NCBI RefSeq assembly: GCF_014694315.1 | Contig: NZ_JAAOXD010000009.1 | Coordinates: 284,166 to 320,564, forward strand | From: Arthrobacter ipis | Lineage (GTDB): Bacteria > Actinomycetota > Actinomycetes > Actinomycetales > Micrococcaceae | Length of the DNA stretch: 36,399 nt | Direction: 5' to 3' | Shown: positions 22,571 to 30,738 of the stretch, piece by piece | Numbering within the stretch: the stretch's first letter is position 1 | Layout: each line of letters opens with the position of its first letter | Notes under the pieces: model-generated | Database searches by the model: none | What the model was told of the DNA's origin: nothing | Seen by the model: the letters and a program-made list of their open reading frames with translations, nothing else | Made by a program: the position numbers and the translations under genes

Positions 22571-23272
22571 TTACTTCAGCAGGGCGACGTCGGACACGAG
22601 GGTGATGTGGTCCAGCATCGCCGCCGCGGCGGCCTGCGAGTCCTGCACCCGAATGGCGTCCGCGATTTTGCGGTGGGATGCAAGTGACTGCTCCGGCCGG
22701 CCGGGCTGTCCCAGCGATTCGAGCCGCGTTTCGAGGATCATCTCGGCAATGAAGGTCATGAGCTGGGCAAGCACGCCCGAGTGCGCGGCGGCGGTGATGG
22801 CCTGGTGGAACAGCTCGTCGCCGTGGGCCCCCTTCGCGCCCGAGGCCACCTCTTCCGCCATGACGTCCAGGGCCTTGTCGATCGCCTGCATGTCCTCCTC
22901 GGTGCGGCGTTCGGCGGCAAGCTCAGCCAGCTTGACCTCAAGCGTGCTGCGGGCCTCGACGATCTCGGGAAGGCGGCTGCGGTGCTCGCGCAGTCCCTTG
23001 AGCACCGAGGGAACGTTGGGCCGGTAGACAAGCACCGCCCCGGTCCCGTGCTGGACATCGATCACGCCCAGGACTTCCAGGGCCACCAGCGCCTGGGCAA
23101 GCGTGGCCCGTGAAACGCCCAGCCGCTCGGCCAGGTCCCGCTCGGCGGGAAGGGTGTCCCCGGGCCCCAGCTGCGCGGACTCGATGAAATCCATGAGCTG
23201 CTCCACGAGCTGTTCGTAGAGTCGGGGCCGGGCGACACGGGAAATCTGTTGCGTTGCTGTCTTCCTGGGCAT
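22571..23272 (-). CDS. FadR-subfamily GntR regulator, probable control of the divergent matC operon
   Basis: 233 aa. Winged helix (about 15-85): RPRLYEQLVEQLMDFIES, LPAERDLAERLGVSRATLAQ and the wing VLGVIDVQHGTGAVL. FCD effector domain (about 95-225) with DELFHQAITAAAHSGV and SHRKIADAIRVQD. ATG at 23272. It diverges from the carrier-CoA-transferase-carboxyltransferase operon across 128 bases holding a palindrome, the same arrangement as MatR and matABC in rhizobia. The ligand would then be malonate or malonyl-CoA, by analogy only. Confidence 0.88.
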   Translation of the reverse strand: MPRKTATQQISRVARPRLYEQLVEQLMDFIESAQLGPGDTLPAERDLAERLGVSRATLAQALVALEVLGVIDVQHGTGAVLVYRPNVPSVLKGLREHRSRLPEIVEARSTLEVKLAELAAERRTEEDMQAIDKALDVMAEEVASGAKGAHGDELFHQAITAAAHSGVLAQLMTFIAEMILETRLESLGQPGRPEQSLASHRKIADAIRVQDSQAAAAAMLDHITLVSDVALLK

Positions 23273-23309
23273 GCGCGTCCTTCCGGCGATCTGGGTCCAG
23301 CTTAGCGGA

Positions 23310-23340
23310 GGAGTATTGACAAAGTCACCTAGTGTCTAGG
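23310..23340. promoter_or_regulatory. Divergent promoters with operator CCTAG-TGT-CTAGG
   Basis: A perfect TTGACA (23316-23321) points toward the carrier gene, with a weak -10 (TAGGAG region near 23337-23342). On the minus strand TAGACA (23338-23333) and TACTCC (23315-23310), spaced by 17, form the regulator promoter. The inverted repeat CCTAG (23328-23332), TGT, CTAGG (23336-23340) overlaps both, and a third CTAGG follows at 23344-23348. Binding there would repress both directions. Confidence 0.6.
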
Positions 23341-23400
23341 AGGCTAGGCCAGTGAGCTTGTAAGCCACATCACATCAACTCTCACTCCGGAGGCACAACG

Positions 23401-24789
23401 ATGTCCGCTCCCGTCCTTTCCATCATCATCCTGGCGGTGATGTTCCTGCTGGCCACGGTGCTGCCCCTCAACATGGGCGCCCTGGCTTTCGTGGGGGCGT
23501 TCCTGCTGGGCTCGGTGGTGCTCGGAATGTCCACCAGCGATATTCTTGCCAACTTCCCCGGCGGTCTGTTCCTGACGATTGTCGGGGTCACGTACCTTTT
23601 TGCGATCGCCCAGAATAACGGAACCATCGACCTGCTGGTCCGCGGTGCCGTCCGGCTGGTGGGCAGCAAGGTGGCGCTGATCCCCTGGGTCATGTTTGCC
23701 ATTACGGCGGTCATTACGGCCGTCGGCGCCCTGTCCCCGGCCGCCGTCGCGATCATCGCCCCGATCGCGCTGAGTTTCGCCGCGAAGCACAAGATCAATC
23801 CGCTGATGATGGGCATGATGGTGATCCACGGGGCGCAGGCGGGCGGTTTTTCCCCGATCGCGGTCTACGGTGTCACGGTCAACGGCATCATCGCCAAGAC
23901 GGATCTGGCAGCGAGCCCGATGGCGATCTTCCTGGCCAGCTTTATCTTCAACCTCGCTATCGCCGTGGTGCTTTTCATCGTCCTGGGTGGCAGCAAACTG
24001 CTCTCCACCAAGACCGGCCGGCTCGTTGAACAGGCCGCCGAGTCCAGGATGGCCGTGAGCGTCGGCGCCCGCGCCGCCGGCGCCACCCTGAGGGGCTCCG
24101 GCACCGACATCTCCTCCTCCGGCGTCGCAGCCAAAGGAACCTCGGGCTCCGCTTCTGCCGCCAAATCCGCCTCCGACGGCGGCGCCCGCGCCACTGTTCC
24201 GCAGCTGGTCACCATCGCGGGCCTGATTGCCCTGGCCGTCATCTCGCTGGGCTTCAAGGTGGACGTCGGTTTCGTCTCCATCACCATCGCCATGGTCCTG
24301 GCCCTCGTCTCGCCGGCCGCCCAGAAGGGCGCCATCAACAAGATCAGCTGGTCCACCGTCCTGCTCATCTGCGGCATGCTCACCTTCGTGGGCGTCCTCG
24401 AGGAAGCCGGCACCATCAAGTTCGTCTCCGACGGCGTCGCCCACCTCGGGATGCCCCTGCTCGCGGCCCTGCTGATCTGCTACATCGGCGCCATTGTCTC
24501 GGCCTTCGCCTCCTCCACCGCCATCCTGGCCGCGCTCATCCCGCTGGCCGTCCCGTTCCTGTCCAGCGGCGAAATCGGCGCCGTCGGCGTGATCGCCGCA
24601 CTGGCCGTCGCCGCCACCATCGTGGACGTCTCCCCCTTCTCCACCAACGGTGCCCTGGTGCTCGCCAACGCCCCGGAGGACGTGGACAAGGACAAGTTCT
24701 ACAAGCAGATCCTGGCCTACAGCGGCATCGTCGTCGTCGCCGGCCCCGCCATTGCCTGGCTGGTCATGGTCCTTCCCGGCTGGATGTAA
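23401..24789 (+). CDS. matC: MatC-type dicarboxylate (malonate) carrier, SLC13/ion-transporter superfamily
   Basis: 462 aa, about eleven to twelve membrane segments in two halves joined by a Ser/Ala/Gly-rich cytoplasmic loop (about 205-262). The N-terminal half fits the MatC N-terminal family (LPLNMGALAFVGAFLLG, FPGGLFLTIVGVTYLFAIAQ, GALSPAAVAIIAPIAL, IHGAQAGGFSPIAVYG). The second half repeats the hairpin signature (SAFASSTAILAALIPLA, DVSPFSTNGALVLANAP). It would import a small dicarboxylate such as malonate with a cation. ATG at 23401 with CCGGAGGCAC upstream. First gene of the operon; the downstream CoA-handling enzymes strengthen the malonate call. Confidence 0.85.
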   Translation: MSAPVLSIIILAVMFLLATVLPLNMGALAFVGAFLLGSVVLGMSTSDILANFPGGLFLTIVGVTYLFAIAQNNGTIDLLVRGAVRLVGSKVALIPWVMFAITAVITAVGALSPAAVAIIAPIALSFAAKHKINPLMMGMMVIHGAQAGGFSPIAVYGVTVNGIIAKTDLAASPMAIFLASFIFNLAIAVVLFIVLGGSKLLSTKTGRLVEQAAESRMAVSVGARAAGATLRGSGTDISSSGVAAKGTSGSASAAKSASDGGARATVPQLVTIAGLIALAVISLGFKVDVGFVSITIAMVLALVSPAAQKGAINKISWSTVLLICGMLTFVGVLEEAGTIKFVSDGVAHLGMPLLAALLICYIGAIVSAFASSTAILAALIPLAVPFLSSGEIGAVGVIAALAVAATIVDVSPFSTNGALVLANAPEDVDKDKFYKQILAYSGIVVVAGPAIAWLVMVLPGWM

Positions 24790-24858
24790 CCGGCCCCGAC
24801 GTAAATGCCCGGGACCAGCACCACCGAGCCCCTCCCAGCAAGAGAAGGAACACCCAGC

Positions 24859-26085
24859 ATGAGCCATGAATCCACACCCCAGCCCGAAGGGCCCCTCGCC
24901 GGCTACCTTGTAGTGGACCTGAGCCGCGCCCTGGCCGGACCCCACGCCGGCATGATGCTCGCGGACCTCGGCGCACGGGTCATCAAGGTCGAGAACCCCG
25001 GCACCGGTGACGACACGCGCGGCTGGGGGCCGCCGTTCGTCGGCCCCGAGGACGATCCCCAGGCCACGTACTTCCTCTCCTGCAACCGCAACAAGGAATC
25101 CATCGCCCTGGACCTGAAGAGCGACGACGGGCGGACAGTGCTGCGTGAACTGCTCGAACGCGCCGACGTCGTCATCGAAAACTTCCGCCCCGGCGTGCTG
25201 GACCGGCTCGGCTTCTCCGCCGCGGAGATGCACGCGCTGAACCCCGCCCTGGTGGTCCTGTCCATCACCGGTTTCGGCCACGACGGCCCCGAATCGCGCC
25301 GCAGCGGCTACGACCAGATCCTGCAGGGCGAGGCCGGGCTGATGTCCCTGACCGGTTCCGGCCCGGACGATCCGCAGCGGGTGGGCGTTCCCATCGCGGA
25401 CCTGCTTTCGGGCATGTACGGGGCGTTCGGCACGCTCGCGGCACTGCTGCAGCGCGAACGCACCGGCCAGGGACAGATCGTGCGGACCTCGCTGCTCGCC
25501 GCCCTCATCGGTGTGCACGCGTTCCAGGGCACCCGCGCCACCGTCGCCGGCGAGGTCCCCAAGGCCCAAGGCAACCACCACCCCTCCATCGCCCCCTACG
25601 GTCTCTTCCACTGCCGGCAGGGCCGCGTGCAGATCAGCGTGGGCAGCGAAAAACTGTGGCGCACGTTCGCATCCACGTTCGGCATCGACGCGGACCGCCC
25701 GGAGTTCGCCTCCAACGCAGAACGCGTCCGAAACCGGGAAAAGGTCATCGAGGAAGTGGAGCGCGCGTTCGCCGACTACGAGGCGGAGCCGCTGCTCGCG
25801 AAGCTTAACGACGCCGGGATCCCGGCCGGCAAGGTCCGCACCCTGGACGAGGTCTACGAATGGGAGCAGGTCCACTCCCAAGGCCTGGTGATCGACGTCG
25901 ACCACAAGATCCTCGGCAACGTCACCCTGCCGGGGCCGCCGCTGCGCTTCTTCAGCGCCGCGGACACCGCGGAAACCACGCTCAAGGCCCACACTGCGCC
26001 GCCGCTGCTGGACCAGGACGGCGATCAGATCCGGCAATGGCTCGGCCTGGTGCCGGCCGACGCCTCCGCCGGGGAAGGCCAGTGA
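24859..26085 (+). CDS. Class III CoA-transferase, CaiB/BaiF (formyl-CoA transferase) family
   Basis: 408 aa from the ATG at 24859, with AAGGAA eight bases upstream. Family marks: VVDLSRALAGPHAGMMLADLGARVIKVE at the N-terminus, NRNKESIALDLK, ENFRPGVLDRLG and catalytic D181 in VPIADLLSGMYG. It moves CoA between carboxylates through an aspartyl anhydride. Between a MatC carrier and a carboxyltransferase it would load imported malonate from acetyl-CoA or another donor, making malonyl-CoA without ATP. Substrate is inferred from context; the family covers formate, oxalate, carnitine, succinate and others. Confidence 0.9.
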   Translation: MSHESTPQPEGPLAGYLVVDLSRALAGPHAGMMLADLGARVIKVENPGTGDDTRGWGPPFVGPEDDPQATYFLSCNRNKESIALDLKSDDGRTVLRELLERADVVIENFRPGVLDRLGFSAAEMHALNPALVVLSITGFGHDGPESRRSGYDQILQGEAGLMSLTGSGPDDPQRVGVPIADLLSGMYGAFGTLAALLQRERTGQGQIVRTSLLAALIGVHAFQGTRATVAGEVPKAQGNHHPSIAPYGLFHCRQGRVQISVGSEKLWRTFASTFGIDADRPEFASNAERVRNREKVIEEVERAFADYEAEPLLAKLNDAGIPAGKVRTLDEVYEWEQVHSQGLVIDVDHKILGNVTLPGPPLRFFSAADTAETTLKAHTAPPLLDQDGDQIRQWLGLVPADASAGEGQ

Positions 26086-26087
26086 CC

Positions 26088-27641
26088 ATGGCCGCAAGCC
26101 CGTCCACAGATCAGAACCTGCCCGCCCGCCAGAAGGTCCGGCACCTTGATGCCGGCGAACTCATCGCCGCCGTGCTCGATCCCGGCTCCTTCCAATCCTG
26201 GGACACCCCGGTGGTGGACCCGGATCCCAGCCCGGAATACCGGCAGGAACTGGCGGCGGCCCGGGAGAAGTCCGGCGTCGACGAATCCGTCCTCACCGGT
26301 GAGGGCCTCATCCGCGGCCGCCGGGTGGCCGTCATCGTCAGCGAGTTCCGCTTCCTCGCCGGTTCCATCGGCCTCGCCGCCGCGGAACGGATCGTGAACG
26401 CCGTCGAACGCGCCACCCGGGAGGGGCTTCCGCTCCTGGCCGGACCGGCGTCGGGCGGCACCCGCATGCAGGAAGGCACCATCGCATTCCTGTCCATGGT
26501 GAAGATCAGCGCCGCCGTCCGGGCGCACCGGCAGGCGGGCCTGCCCTACCTGGTCTACCTCCGGCACCCCACCACCGGTGGGGTCATGGCCTCCTGGGGC
26601 TCCCTCGGGCACATCACCGTGGCCGAGCCCGGCTCCCTCCTCGGATTCCTCGGGCCGCGGGTCTACGAGGCGCTCTACGGTGCACCGTTTCCGGAGAACG
26701 TCCAGGTGGCCGAGAACCTCTTCGACAAGGGCCTCGTGGACGCCGTGGTCCCGCCGTGGCAGCTGTCCGACGTCGTCGACCGCGCCCTGAGTATCCTGGT
26801 CGCCGGCCCGCCCGCGCAGATCCGCCCACCCCGGACACTGACCGTGAAACCGTCCGACGCCGGAGCCTGGGAATCGATCGAAATCTCCCGGAACCCGCGC
26901 CGCCCCGACCTGCGGCAGCTGCTCGCCTACGGGGCCCGCGACGTGCTTCCGCTCAACGGCACCGGCCAGGGCGAAAAGGACCCCGGGCTGCTGCTGGCAC
27001 TGGCCCGCTTCGGCCAGAAGTCCTGCGTGGTCATCGGCCACACCCGGCCACGGCCCTCCCAGCAGACCGCCATGGGCCCGGCATCGCTGCGCGAAGCCCG
27101 CCGCGGCATGCGCCTGGCCGAGGAACTCGGACTGCCCCTGGTGACGGTCATCGACACCGGCGGCGCGGCACTGTCCAAGGAAGCCGAAGAGGGCGGGCTG
27201 GCCGGCGAAATCGCCCGGTCCCTCCACGACCTCATCGGACTGAACTCACCCACCGTATCCGTCCTTATGGGCCAGGGCACCGGCGGCGGCGCCCTGGCGC
27301 TGTTCCCGGCCGACCGCACCATCGCGGCCCAACACGCCTGGCTGTCCCCGCTGCCGCCCGAAGGTGCCAGCGCCATCGTGCACCGCAGCACCGAGTTCGC
27401 CCCTGCCATGTCCGAGGCGCAGGGCGTCAACGTCGCCTCACTCCACGCCCACGGCATGGTGGAGCACATCGTGGACGAACGGCCCGACGCCGCACACGAA
27501 GGCAGGGCCTTCTGCCAGCGCCTGGGTCAGGCGATCGAGTACGAGCTGGCCGCGCTCTCGGCGGCCGGAGTGGCCGAACTCCTCCCGCAGCGGCTCGAAA
27601 AGTACCGCAACCTCGGCGGCCTGGTCCCCCTCCCCCTCTAG
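26088..27641 (+). CDS. Single-chain acyl-CoA carboxyltransferase (AccD-AccA fusion, AccD3-like)
   Basis: 517 aa from ATG 26088 (GGGGAAGG at good distance); GTG 26082 overlapping the CoA-transferase stop as GTGA is an alternative. Beta half (about 30-250): GPASGGTRMQEGTIAFLSMV, TGGVMASWGSLGHITVAEPG and GFLGPRVYEALYG, without the Cys4 zinc finger of E. coli AccD. Alpha half (about 280-500): MGPASLREARRGMRLAEELG, VIDTGGAALSKEAEE, MGQGTGGGALALF and LPPEGASAIVHR. The layout recalls mycobacterial AccD3. No biotin carboxylase or carrier gene is adjacent, so it may decarboxylate malonyl-CoA (as MdcDE does for malonyl-ACP) rather than carboxylate. Confidence 0.88.
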   Translation: MAASPSTDQNLPARQKVRHLDAGELIAAVLDPGSFQSWDTPVVDPDPSPEYRQELAAAREKSGVDESVLTGEGLIRGRRVAVIVSEFRFLAGSIGLAAAERIVNAVERATREGLPLLAGPASGGTRMQEGTIAFLSMVKISAAVRAHRQAGLPYLVYLRHPTTGGVMASWGSLGHITVAEPGSLLGFLGPRVYEALYGAPFPENVQVAENLFDKGLVDAVVPPWQLSDVVDRALSILVAGPPAQIRPPRTLTVKPSDAGAWESIEISRNPRRPDLRQLLAYGARDVLPLNGTGQGEKDPGLLLALARFGQKSCVVIGHTRPRPSQQTAMGPASLREARRGMRLAEELGLPLVTVIDTGGAALSKEAEEGGLAGEIARSLHDLIGLNSPTVSVLMGQGTGGGALALFPADRTIAAQHAWLSPLPPEGASAIVHRSTEFAPAMSEAQGVNVASLHAHGMVEHIVDERPDAAHEGRAFCQRLGQAIEYELAALSAAGVAELLPQRLEKYRNLGGLVPLPL

Positions 27642-27677
27642 GAGCCGCTTCCACCAAGGGCCGCCTCCACCAGGAGT

Positions 27678-27732
27678 TTTTGTCCACATAATGGGGCTTC
27701 GGAGCCTCCGGGCCGCCATTATCTGGACAAAA
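27678..27732. repeat. 55-bp near-perfect extragenic palindrome
   Basis: TTTTGTCCACATAATGG (27678-27694) and CCATTATCTGGACAAAA (27716-27732) match as inverted repeats at 16 of 17 positions; the centre contains GGC-TTCGGA-GCC. The T-run is on the 5' arm and the A-run on the 3' arm on both strands, the reverse of an intrinsic terminator, so a REP-like or small miniature mobile element is more likely. It lies between two convergent genes. No second copy was found in the window. Confidence 0.7.
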
Positions 27733-27741
27733 GCTCGGGAC

Positions 27742-28353
27742 TCAGCGGGACAGCTTCTGCGTGTCGGGTTCCTGATCGCCGATGTGGCCCGGTGCATTGG
27801 CCGCCAAGACACGCTGGACGAACGCGCAGTACTCCTCCATGTAGTGGCGCAGGAAAGCCGCGGTGGATTCGTCCTTGACCTCGCCGTCGCTGCCGAACAC
27901 GTCCGGGTTGAACTTCACGTAAGCCTCGGGGGCATTGAGCTGCGGGGCGTCGAGGAAGCTCAGCACGGCGCGCATGGAGGACTGCATCACCGCTGTGCCG
28001 ATGCTCCCCGGCGAGGCGCCGATGATGCCGGTGGGCTTGCGGGCGAACGAGTTGGTGCCCCAGGGACGGGAGCCCCAGTCGATGGCGTTCTTCAGCGCAC
28101 CGGGGATCGAGCGGTTGTATTCCGGGGAGACAAAGAGGATGCCGTCGGAGCCTTCGATGGCGTCCTTGAGCGCACGGCCTTCGGGCGGGAAATCGGCGTC
28201 GTAGTCGTAGCTGTACAGCGGGAGGTCCTTGATGGGGATCTCGGTGAATTCAAGGTCCTCGGGGGCAAGCTTGATGAGTGCCTGGGAGAGCGTGCGGTTG
28301 ATGGAGCCGCTGGCCAGGCTCCCTACGAAATAGCCGATCTTGTGCGTTGCCAT
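27742..28353 (-). CDS. NAD(P)H-dependent FMN reductase
   Basis: 203 aa from the ATG at 28353, with GGAAGGAA seven bases upstream. Flavodoxin-like fold: FMN phosphate loop GSLASGSINRTLSQ (about 11-24), SPEYNRSIPGALKNAIDW (about 75-92) and ASPGSIGTAVMQ. It reduces free FMN or quinones with NADPH and may supply reduced flavin to monooxygenases such as the luciferase-like one in this window. Monocistronic. Confidence 0.92.
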   Translation of the reverse strand: MATHKIGYFVGSLASGSINRTLSQALIKLAPEDLEFTEIPIKDLPLYSYDYDADFPPEGRALKDAIEGSDGILFVSPEYNRSIPGALKNAIDWGSRPWGTNSFARKPTGIIGASPGSIGTAVMQSSMRAVLSFLDAPQLNAPEAYVKFNPDVFGSDGEVKDESTAAFLRHYMEEYCAFVQRVLAANAPGHIGDQEPDTQKLSR

Positions 28354-28609
28354 GGTGGTGTTCCTTCCCAACAGCCGGCGCGGACCGGCTGGGTAGACGG
28401 TGCAAAAGGGCAGTGCTGCGGCTGGCGGCCGCGGGGGCATTTCGGGTGCAACCCCAGCAGTGCAACCAGGGCGATCCCCACAGTTCAACACAGAACACCA
28501 TCCCCGGCCAGAGTGCAGGCGCCGGTCCTTGACAGTCTGACTGGTGCGGTAGCTAGATGAACGTAAGCGATGGCCCACAGCACACAACCGCAACAGAGGA
28601 GCGGCAGTC
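28354..28609. other. Intergenic region with a -35-like TTGACA
   Basis: 256 bases between two divergent genes. TTGACA at 28529-28534 is a good -35 toward the 53-aa gene; TAGCTA (28550-28555) and TAGATG (28554-28559) are -10 candidates, at spacings of 15 and 19. A leftward promoter for the FMN reductase must also lie here; none is clear. Confidence 0.4.
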
Positions 28610-28771
28610 ATGAGCGAGATCCCGGAATCGCTGCAGCGCATCCACAGCGAGGCACCAGCCGAAGGCGATGAAACGGCAGACCCCACCGACATCCGCATGC
28701 ATTCGCAGGATCCGGCGGAAGGTGCTGACGACGTCGCAGAACCTGCGCCCAAGCGTGTGGAGACATCCTGA
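28610..28771 (+). CDS. 53-aa acidic hypothetical protein
   Basis: ATG at 28610 with GAGGAG eight bases upstream, TGA at 28769-28771. The peptide (starts MSEIPESLQRIHSEAPAEGD, ends KRVETS) is rich in Glu, Asp, Ala and Pro, with no hydrophobic segment, so probably disordered and cytoplasmic. A good ribosome site, an upstream TTGACA and GC-rich third positions support it. The motif PAEGD/PAEGAD occurs twice. Function unknown; 65 bases later the antiporter gene begins, possibly in the same transcript. Confidence 0.6.
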   Translation: MSEIPESLQRIHSEAPAEGDETADPTDIRMHSQDPAEGADDVAEPAPKRVETS

Positions 28772-28836
28772 CGGAAGTCCCCGCCCGCCGTCGGGCTGCC
28801 TGCGTCGGTAAGAGAATCGGTTGAGAGAATAGCCGC

Positions 28837-30702
28837 ATGGAAGTCGCCCTGGGGTTGCTGGCGCTCGCCGCGGTGGTCTGCGCGGTCAGCGCGCTGGGCC
28901 GCAAGCTTGACGTGTCGGTCCCGCTGCTCCTGGTGCTCGCCGGGGTGGCCGGGTCCTTCCTCCCGTTCGTGCCCCGCGTCGACCTCAACCCTGAGCTCGT
29001 CCTCGTGGGGCTGCTGCCGCCCCTCCTTTACGCCGCCGCCCTGCGGACCTCGCTGTTCGACTTCCGCTCAAACCGGCGGGCCATCGGGCTGCTCTCGGTG
29101 GGCTACGTCATCTTTGGCACCGTCGTCGTCGGCCTGGTGGTCTGGTGGCTGTTCCCGGAGATACCGTTCGCTGCGGCCATCGCGCTCGCTGCCGTCGTGG
29201 CACCGCCGGATGCGGTGGCCGCCACGGCCATTGCTCGCAAAGTGGGGATGCCGCGCAGGATTGTCAGCATCCTGGAAGGCGAATCGCTGGTCAACGACGC
29301 AACCGCACTGGTGTGCCTGCGCGCTGCGGTCGCCGCCCTTGCCGGAGCTGTGTCCGTGGTGGAGATCGGCGCCGACTTCCTGCTGGCCGCCGGCGGCGGG
29401 CTGGTGGTCGGCCTGGCCGCAGCCTACGTCCTCACCCAGTTCCGCCTGCGGATCCGCAACGTTGCCATTAACACCTCAACGTCGCTGATGGCGCCGTTTG
29501 TGGCGTACCTGCCCGCGGAGGCAATCCACGCGTCAGGCGTCCTGGCCGTGGTGGTCACCGGCCTGATCATGGGCACCAAGGCACCTTCCATGCCCAACGG
29601 GGCCGCCCGGCAGAGCCAGCGGAGCAACTGGGAAACGGTTCAGTTCCTGCTGGAAAACTCGGTGTTCCTCCTCATCGGCCTGCAGGTGCGGACCATCATC
29701 GAGGGCGTCCAGGACGACTCCCTGGGCGCTGCCAGGATCTGGGCGGGCTGCGCGGTGATCCTGCTGGCCGTGCTGCTGCTGCGGCCGGTCTGGGTGTTTC
29801 CGGCCACCTACCTGCCGAGGCTTATCCCGGCCGTGGCCCGGAACGACCCTTCGCCGCCCTGGCAGTACCCAGCCATCATCTCGTGGGCCGGCATGCGCGG
29901 CGTGGTGACGCTCGCCGCAGCCCTCACGCTGCCCAAGGACCTGGAGCACCGCACCGTGCTGATCCTCGCGGCGATGGTGGTGGTGGCAGGAACCCTGGCG
30001 CTGCAGGGGTTCACGCTGCCTGCCCTGGTGCGGCTGCTCCGCGTGCAGGGGCCCGATGCAGGCGAGGACGCGCTGGCCCAGGCTTCGCTGACGCAGCAGG
30101 CCACCGCGGCCGGAGTGGAGCGGCTGTACGAACTGCGGACCGACGATGACCCTCCGGAGGTTGTGGCCATGCTCAAGCGGCGGACGCTGGAACGCGGGCT
30201 GGCAGCGTGGGAACGTTTGGGCAGGCCGACGGCGGAGGCCGCCACTCCCAGCCAGCGCTATGCCCAACTGCGGCTCGCCATGCTCGAGGCGGAGCGGGCG
30301 AAGGTCCTCGAACTCAGGAGCGGCGGAAACTACGCCCACGACGTGCTGAGCAACGTCCTGGAGAGGCTCGACGTCGAAGAGTCGATGCTTGACGCCGTCA
30401 TCGAGGAGGCCGACGTTTCCGGCTCCCGCGCCGTCGCCAGGCCGGGCGGCGACTGCGGGCATCTGGAGGCCGCACCCGATCCGGAGGTTCCCCGCGACGC
30501 ACGCTGCGACGCGTGTGTCCGCGAAGGCACCGTCACTGTCCATCTGCGGATGTGCCTGGAGTGCGGGAATGTGGCCTGCTGTGATTCCTCGCCCGCCACC
30601 CACGCGTCCCGGCATTTCAAGGCGACAGGACACCCGGTCATGCGCAGCATCGAACCGGGCGAGGACTGGCGGTGGTGCTACGAGGACGACCTGCTCGGGT
30701 AG
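28837..30702 (+). CDS. CPA1-family Na+/H+ antiporter with C-terminal UBP-type zinc finger
   Basis: 621 aa. About twelve membrane helices (1-400) with family marks LLPPLLYAAALRTSLFDFR, VVAPPDAVAATAIARKVGMP (ion-binding Asp), LEGESLVNDATALV and SWAGMRGVVTLAAALTLP. A cytoplasmic helical region (about 410-530) follows, then a C-terminal UBP zinc finger (about 540-615) with paired Cys/His ligands: CGHLE, CDAC, CLECGNVACC, HASRHFKATGHPV and a final WCYEDD. It exchanges Na+ (or K+) for H+. The fused UBP finger, best known for binding ubiquitin C-termini in eukaryotes, presumably regulates the antiporter; its ligand here is unknown. Confidence 0.93.
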   Translation: MEVALGLLALAAVVCAVSALGRKLDVSVPLLLVLAGVAGSFLPFVPRVDLNPELVLVGLLPPLLYAAALRTSLFDFRSNRRAIGLLSVGYVIFGTVVVGLVVWWLFPEIPFAAAIALAAVVAPPDAVAATAIARKVGMPRRIVSILEGESLVNDATALVCLRAAVAALAGAVSVVEIGADFLLAAGGGLVVGLAAAYVLTQFRLRIRNVAINTSTSLMAPFVAYLPAEAIHASGVLAVVVTGLIMGTKAPSMPNGAARQSQRSNWETVQFLLENSVFLLIGLQVRTIIEGVQDDSLGAARIWAGCAVILLAVLLLRPVWVFPATYLPRLIPAVARNDPSPPWQYPAIISWAGMRGVVTLAAALTLPKDLEHRTVLILAAMVVVAGTLALQGFTLPALVRLLRVQGPDAGEDALAQASLTQQATAAGVERLYELRTDDDPPEVVAMLKRRTLERGLAAWERLGRPTAEAATPSQRYAQLRLAMLEAERAKVLELRSGGNYAHDVLSNVLERLDVEESMLDAVIEEADVSGSRAVARPGGDCGHLEAAPDPEVPRDARCDACVREGTVTVHLRMCLECGNVACCDSSPATHASRHFKATGHPVMRSIEPGEDWRWCYEDDLLG

Positions 30703-30738
30703 CGTGCACGGCGCCGATTACGACCTCGCGGTATCCGT

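Noticed and set aside
23344..26097. A 917-codon open frame on the minus strand
   Set aside because: It is antisense to the carrier and CoA-transferase genes, both with full family motifs. The translation is His/Gly/Asp-rich low-complexity text typical of GC-rich shadow frames.
27678..27732. Intrinsic terminator after the carboxyltransferase gene
   Set aside because: The palindrome has T on the 5' arm and A on the 3' arm on both strands, so no U-tract follows the stem.
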